A stretch of 26,304 nucleotides of DNA, from assembly GCA_002328865.1 (NCBI GenBank), contig DCWO01000081.1, forward strand, positions 390-26,693, in the 5' to 3' direction. Below are positions 22,456 through 26,304 of the stretch, in pieces. Numbering within the stretch: the stretch's first letter is position 1; the number at the start of each line of letters is the position of its first letter. The notes below the pieces were generated by a model, which worked only from the letters and a program-made list of their open reading frames with translations, was not told the DNA's origin and did no database searches. Origin of the DNA: Dehalococcoidia bacterium UBA2160 (GTDB taxonomy: Bacteria > Chloroflexota > Dehalococcoidia > Lucifugimonadales > UBA1123). A program made the translations under genes and the position numbers.

Positions 22456-23588
22456 GCCTGCAATCTGGTTCCAAACCGATGGGCGTGGGCCTGATCGGCT
22501 GCGGCGTTATCAGCGGCCAATACCTGACGAACCTGCCGCGGATGCCCGGCGTAGAGGTCCTGGCATGCTCGGACATCGACATGGCCAAGGCCGAGAGCAG
22601 GGCCAGCGAGTTCGGCGTGCCTCAGGCGATGGCAGTCGATGAATTGCTCAACGATCCCGACATCGAGCTGGTTCTCAACCTGACGATCCCCAAAGCGCAC
22701 GCCGACGTGAGCCTGGCCATTATCGGTGCGGGCAAGCACGTTTACAGCGAAAAGCCGTTGACGGTCGATCTTGAGGACGCCACGTTCATCCTCCAGGCCG
22801 CTCGGCAGAAAGGCGTGGCGGTCGGGTGCGCTCCCGACACGTTTCTGGGCGGCGGCATTCAGACGTGCCGCAAGCTCATTGACGACGGCGCCATCGGCCA
22901 ACCTGTGGCAGCCACGGCGTTCATGATGAACCACGGGCACGAGAGCTGGCACCCGGATCCGGCCTTCTACTACCAGGAGGGCGGCGGGCCGATGTTCGAC
23001 ATGGGGCCATACTACCTGACCGCTCTAGTGAACCTGATGGGGCCGGTCAAGTGGGTCGCGGGCTCCGCGGGCGCGGCGTTCGCCGACAGGACCATCGGCA
23101 GCGAGCCGCTGCGCGGGCAGACGATCAACGTCGACGTTCCGACCCACGTGGCGGGCGTGTTAGATTTCGGGAGCGGCGCCATCGGGACGATCATCACCAG
23201 CTTCGACGTGTGGGCGTCCCGCTTGCACCGAACGATCGAGATCTACGGGATCGACGGTACGCTGGCCGTGCCCGACCCGAACATCTTCGGCGGGCGAGTG
23301 CAGGTGCGGCGCGGCCAAGAGGCGGAGTGGAGCGACGTCCCTCTGACCCACCCGGAAGGCGGTCGCGGACTGGGCGTGGCGGAGATGGCGGCGGCATTGC
23401 GCCAAGGCCGCAAGTCACGCGTCGACGCACAGCTCGCCAACCACGTCCTCGACGTCATGCACTCCATCCACGAGTCGTCGACCAGGGGCCGCCACATCGC
23501 GATCTCCGCGACAGCCGAACGCCCCGCCGCGGTCGAGGCGGGGTTGCCCGAGGGGCGGTTTGACAGCGTGCCGCACCCATCGTCGTAG
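22452..23588 (+). CDS. Gfo/Idh/MocA-family NAD(P)-dependent oxidoreductase
   Basis: 378 residues. N-terminal Rossmann fold with GLIGCGVIS, then SDIDMAKAE, HVYSEKPLT (catalytic-type Lys of the EKP motif) and the C-terminal domain with GGPMFDMGPYYLTAL. The family oxidises or reduces sugars and inositols with NAD(P). ATG 22452 overlaps the ThuA stop by 4 nt. It converges with tupC, leaving 57 nt in which I see no hairpin. The sugar substrate is unknown. The length fits the family. Confidence 0.9.
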   Translation: MSLQSGSKPMGVGLIGCGVISGQYLTNLPRMPGVEVLACSDIDMAKAESRASEFGVPQAMAVDELLNDPDIELVLNLTIPKAHADVSLAIIGAGKHVYSEKPLTVDLEDATFILQAARQKGVAVGCAPDTFLGGGIQTCRKLIDDGAIGQPVAATAFMMNHGHESWHPDPAFYYQEGGGPMFDMGPYYLTALVNLMGPVKWVAGSAGAAFADRTIGSEPLRGQTINVDVPTHVAGVLDFGSGAIGTIITSFDVWASRLHRTIEIYGIDGTLAVPDPNIFGGRVQVRRGQEAEWSDVPLTHPEGGRGLGVAEMAAALRQGRKSRVDAQLANHVLDVMHSIHESSTRGRHIAISATAERPAAVEAGLPEGRFDSVPHPSS

Positions 23589-23645
23589 GGGAGGGGCAAT
23601 ACACGCATCCTCGGTGTTGGTAGATCTCCGCCGACCGTCCTGCGA

Positions 23646-24377
23646 TCAGTACACCATCACGCCACGTACGAAGGCGTCGGTTCGTGAGTCCTGGGGGTGG
23701 GTGAAGACGTCGTCGGGAGCGCCGACCTCGATCAGCGTGCCATCGAGCATCAGCGCAACGCGGTCGGCCAGCCTTCGGGCCTGGAAGACGTTCTGGGTCA
23801 CGAGGACCACCGTGGTCCCGCGCTCCTTGACGGTCTTGGAGATCAGGCTCTCGACTAACCCCACGCTCTCAGGGTCGAGATTCGACGTCGGCTCGTCCAG
23901 CAGCAACACTTCGGGCTCGAAGATGAGGGCTCGCGCCAGGGCGACGCGTTGGGCCTCGCCACCCGACAGCGTCGACGTCTTCGCCTTAGCCAGGTGCGAG
24001 AGGCCGACCGTCTCCAGCATCTCTGCCACACGGGCTTCGACGTTCTCTTCGCCGCGAACCTCGAGACCGTAGGCGACGTTCTTCTCGACTGACCGCTGGA
24101 AGAGCGAAGGGGCTTGGAACACCATGGTCACCCTTCTTCGCATCGCGAGCGGCGGCTCGCTTCCGTTGGTGCAGAGCTCACCCCGGAACAGTATGTCGCC
24201 CGATGTCGGGGAGTCCAGAAATCCCATCAGCCGCAGAAGTGTGCTCTTTCCGGCGCCGTTCGGGCCCATGACAACCGTGATGGAGCCGGGTGGAACGTCG
24301 AGATGGTCGACCCGACAAACCTCTCGGTCGCCGTATCTCATGACGATTTCGGATAGGCTGTAAACTGCTTCGCTCAT
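23646..24377 (-). CDS. tupC: Tungstate ABC transporter ATP-binding protein
   Basis: 243 residues. Walker A GPNGAGKST (38-46), Q-loop Gln88, signature LSGGEAQR (137-144) and Walker B LLLDEP with Asp161-Glu162 show an intact ABC ATPase. It energises uptake through TupB. ATG 24377 overlaps the tupB stop (ATGA); the in-frame codon at 24413 would extend into tupB and is rejected. Assignment to tungstate comes from its neighbours rather than from the ATPase itself, which alone could belong to a molybdate or phosphate system. Confidence 0.87.
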   Translation of the reverse strand: MSEAVYSLSEIVMRYGDREVCRVDHLDVPPGSITVVMGPNGAGKSTLLRLMGFLDSPTSGDILFRGELCTNGSEPPLAMRRRVTMVFQAPSLFQRSVEKNVAYGLEVRGEENVEARVAEMLETVGLSHLAKAKTSTLSGGEAQRVALARALIFEPEVLLLDEPTSNLDPESVGLVESLISKTVKERGTTVVLVTQNVFQARRLADRVALMLDGTLIEVGAPDDVFTHPQDSRTDAFVRGVMVY

Positions 24378-25075
24378 GATTCCTGCAGCGCCCCGCCTTG
24401 CAACAGCACCCACAGAAGGCTTGTCAGAAAGGTCAGTGTCAACAGGATCATTCCCATGGCGATGGCCTGCTCGAAATGTCCCATTCGCGTGAACTGTACG
24501 GTCGCGGTGGTGAGCACCTGGGTCGATCCTTTCAAGTTGCCTCCGACGATCATGACCGCGCCCACCTCGGACACGATCCTGCCGAACCCCGCCAGCACTG
24601 CCACAAGCATGCCGACCCGCGCCTCTTGTAGCACGGCTATCGTCACTTGCAGGTTGTTGGCCCCAAGGCTGCGCGCCTGCCGCCGAAGGTTTCGATTCAC
24701 TGCCATTACCGCCACCATGGTGAACCCGGCGATGATCGGAGCGGCGATGATAACCTGCGCCAGCACCATGGCTTTAGGCGTGTACAGCCAGCCTGACCAT
24801 CCCAGTGGCCCACTGCGTGACAGCAGCAAGAAGACCACGAGTCCAACGACCACGGGCGGAAAGCCCATTCCAGTGTACAGGAACGCGATGGCCAATCGTC
24901 TGGAGGCGAACCGTCTGAACGCCAGCCAAACGCCGAGCGGTATCCCGATGGCACTGCTCAACACCAGCGCGCTTATCGAAACCGCCAGCGACAGGGCGAC
25001 GATTCGCATGACCTCGGCGTCGGCGCTGAATATCAGCGAGATCGCTTCCTGCACACCTTGCCAGATGTCGTTCAA
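24374..25075 (-). CDS. tupB: Tungstate ABC transporter permease
   Basis: 233 residues with five or six membrane helices. The coupling-loop region AGFGRIVSEVGAVMIVGGNL, then TQVLTTATVQFTRMGHF, closely resembles TupB-type permeases (AEVGAVMIVGGNI, TRVLTTAI). It forms the channel for the oxyanion delivered by TupA. TTG 25075 has GAGG about 7 nt upstream, overlapping the tupA stop, 3 nt away. It overlaps tupC by 4 nt. All three genes form one operon. Confidence 0.88.
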   Translation of the reverse strand: MNDIWQGVQEAISLIFSADAEVMRIVALSLAVSISALVLSSAIGIPLGVWLAFRRFASRRLAIAFLYTGMGFPPVVVGLVVFLLLSRSGPLGWSGWLYTPKAMVLAQVIIAAPIIAGFTMVAVMAVNRNLRRQARSLGANNLQVTIAVLQEARVGMLVAVLAGFGRIVSEVGAVMIVGGNLKGSTQVLTTATVQFTRMGHFEQAIAMGMILLTLTFLTSLLWVLLQGGALQES

Positions 25076-25078
25076 GGT

Positions 25079-25954
25079 CTACCTCGCGACGCTTCCGGAT
25101 GGATGCTCTGCTCTCCACTCCTCGCTGTCGGCGAAAAACAGGGGTTGACCGAACTCTGCGACGCCGAATTCCGAGATGCGTTCTTGTGTGTCGACACTCG
25201 TCAGATACTCGGCCAGGCGGTTCGCGAGATGGTGGTTCACGTCGGGATGACGGTCCGGGTCGATCGGAATCACCCCGTACGGATTAAACAGCAACGGGTC
25301 GTCACCGGAAAGCACCGTCAATTCGAGCTGGTCACGGCGCGAAAGGTACGTGCCTTGATCGGATATGGTGTACCCCTGCAACTCATTCGCGACGGTCAGC
25401 GTACTGCCCATTCCTTGTCCGGTCGATCGGCGCCAATCGCCCTCCGGTTCGATTCCGGCCGCTTCCCAGATCGAGAGCTCGCGCGAGTGCGTGCCCGAAA
25501 GATCGCCCCGCGATACGAAGCTACTGTCGCTGTTTGGCAATTTCGAAGCCATTCGTGCGAACGCCTCGGACGCGCTGCCGAGTCCCGCGATGCCGGCGGG
25601 ATCGGACGGCGGTCCCAGGATTACGAAGCTGTTGTACATCAAATTGAAACGGACCGTGCCGTACCCTTCGGCCACGAACGCCTCCTCGCGCGTTTTCGCG
25701 TGGACGAGGATCAGGTCCGCGTCGCCCCGTTCGCCGATGGCCAGCGCCTGACCGGTCCCGACAGCGAGCACCTGCACGGTCGCGTTCTCTTCGCTCTCGA
25801 AGTCGGGCAGCAACTCGTCCAACAACCCCGAGTCGTGAACGCTCGTCGTCGTCGCCAAGATCAGCGTCTCAGTCGAACCCGAACATGCCGCCAGGGCCAA
25901 CAGCAGCAGCGCTGGAGCGAACCACAACATCGACTTCGCCGCAATTGCCGCCAA
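25079..25954 (-). CDS. tupA: Tungstate-binding lipoprotein of the ABC transporter
   Basis: 291 residues. The signal peptide ends in ALAAC, with lipid-anchor Cys24. The mature part carries TTTS (35-38), VGTGQAL, DADLILVHA, MYNSFVILGP, SRGDLSGTH, and TISDQGTYL, the set typical of TupA rather than ModA or PstS. It captures tungstate (possibly molybdate) outside the membrane and delivers it to TupB. TTG 25954 gives a normal signal length; ATG 25930 would leave a shorter one, and neither has a strong ribosome site. It is likely driven by the promoter at 26075-26103. Tungsten or molybdenum cofactor enzymes are implied but not in the window. Confidence 0.88.
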   Translation of the reverse strand: MAAIAAKSMLWFAPALLLLALAACSGSTETLILATTTSVHDSGLLDELLPDFESEENATVQVLAVGTGQALAIGERGDADLILVHAKTREEAFVAEGYGTVRFNLMYNSFVILGPPSDPAGIAGLGSASEAFARMASKLPNSDSSFVSRGDLSGTHSRELSIWEAAGIEPEGDWRRSTGQGMGSTLTVANELQGYTISDQGTYLSRRDQLELTVLSGDDPLLFNPYGVIPIDPDRHPDVNHHLANRLAEYLTSVDTQERISEFGVAEFGQPLFFADSEEWRAEHPSGSVAR

Positions 25955-26074
25955 TCTGGACTCGGCGGCTGGACTCGCCAGTTTGCTGAACCTGTTTCCT
26001 GTCAGGACGTGATTATCCTCTTTTCCGATTGAACGCGCGCCTCGACATGTCGTGGCACAGATTCACCAGATGGG

Positions 26075-26103
26075 AGTTTAATCCCGCCCGCAGGCATTGT
26101 CAA
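26075..26103 (-). promoter_or_regulatory. Promoter for tupABC
   Basis: On the minus strand TTGACA (26103-26098), a 17-nt spacer and TAAACT (26080-26075) form a near-perfect promoter. The predicted start near 26068 leaves a leader of about 114 nt before tupA. The leader holds the palindrome CGACATGTCG (near 26042-26051) and a CCTGACAGG segment, but I could not match a molybdenum/tungsten cofactor riboswitch. Confidence 0.75.
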
Positions 26104-26130
26104 AATCAGTTGCCCGGCGCGCCTTGCTGA

Positions 26131-26304
26131 CTGTCCTTGAATCGATTAATAGGTGGCACGCGACGGTTGTTGCAGTACAATTTGCTGGAGGCGTCTGAAA
26201 ACTGTTTCCAGGCGCGTCTGCGCAGCAACGATATGGAAGGCGACACAGCGGTCGCGCCGGGGTGGAACAAGCAAATCGGGAGGGTATGGTGCAAGGCGTT
26301 ACAA
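26131..26304 (+). other. Possible partial gene running off the right edge, with weak promoter
   Basis: A plus-strand frame is open from 26131 to the window end without a stop, encoding LLQYNLLEASENCFQA and later MEGDTAVAPGWNKQIGRVW. Starts could be TTG 26182 or ATG 26233. A moderate promoter TTGCTG (26124-26129), 17-nt spacer, TAATAG (26147-26152) lies just upstream. Alternatively, GGGAGGG (26278-26284) could serve ATG 26286 or GTG 26289 in other frames. I recognise no family, and the 58-codon open stretch could be chance. Confidence 0.25.

Noticed and set aside
24378..24413. Upstream start for tupC at 24413
   Set aside because: It would overlap tupB by 40 nt; ATG 24377 gives the usual ATGA coupling and a normal N-terminus.
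26106..26294. Minus-strand 62-codon open frame at the right end
   Set aside because: It has no ribosome site or family resemblance and overlaps the divergent control region of tupABC.
1..26304. Insertion sequences, prophage or integrase genes
   Set aside because: No transposase, integrase or phage structural gene was recognised in any frame.

Overview
The window looks like a chromosomal segment of a moderately GC-rich bacterium. It opens with the first ~327 nt of a 16S rRNA gene on the minus strand. Its 5' sequence, together with the gene content (many crotonases, MaoC proteins, a TPP-dependent acyl-CoA lyase, an unusual succinate dehydrogenase), suggests Chloroflexota, probably a Dehalococcoidia/SAR202-like lineage. 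That assignment comes from pattern recognition and was not tested with a tree. Five promoters share the pattern TTGAC[A/C/T], 17-nt spacer, TA[A/C/G]A[C]T, so housekeeping sigma-factor promoters are unusually easy to read here.

Layout. (1) 1-1421: 16S rRNA 5' end (minus), a divergent promoter region and a canonical enoyl-CoA hydratase. (2) 1532-3220: a TPP enzyme of the oxalyl-CoA decarboxylase / 2-hydroxyacyl-CoA lyase type, followed by a terminator hairpin. (3) 3541-6445: three cell-envelope genes: a beta-propeller lipoprotein, a small signal-anchored protein and a zinc-ribbon multi-pass membrane protein. (4) 6471-7419: two paired hot-dog-fold (MaoC-like) subunits. (5) 7876-13761: a lipid-flavoured run with a VTT/DedA-type membrane protein, metallo-beta-lactamase hydrolase, monoacylglycerol-lipase-like hydrolase, an 834-residue acyl ligase-ACP-acyltransferase fusion, and an atypical crotonase. 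(6) 13815-13880: a REP-like inverted repeat between convergent genes. (7) 13917-14420 (minus): a peroxiredoxin-like gene with an in-frame TGA exactly where the catalytic cysteine belongs, followed by a bacterial SECIS-like hairpin; most likely a selenoprotein. (8) 14704-23588: a long plus-strand run: crotonase, two-subunit class I fumarase, sdhC, sdhD, an aminoglycoside-phosphotransferase-fold kinase, sdhB, sdhA, a ThuA-like protein and a Gfo/Idh/MocA oxidoreductase, many with overlapping or abutting start and stop codons. (9) 23646-25954 (minus): a tungstate ABC transporter, tupA-tupB-tupC, with a strong promoter upstream.

How the genes work together. Fumarase and the succinate dehydrogenase subunits form a succinate-fumarate-malate module, interrupted by an unrelated kinase gene and by a REP-like repeat between the two fumarase subunits. 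The SdhA has Cys instead of the usual FAD-linking His. The hydrolase, ligase-ACP-PlsC fusion and membrane protein plausibly recycle fatty acids into phospholipid. The selenoprotein and the tungstate importer both point to a cell investing in trace-element redox chemistry, but no other selenocysteine machinery lies in the window.

The most notable signals are the TGA-containing peroxiredoxin with its hairpin, the triple-domain acyl ligase fusion, the non-canonical SdhA, and the kinase embedded in the sdh operon.
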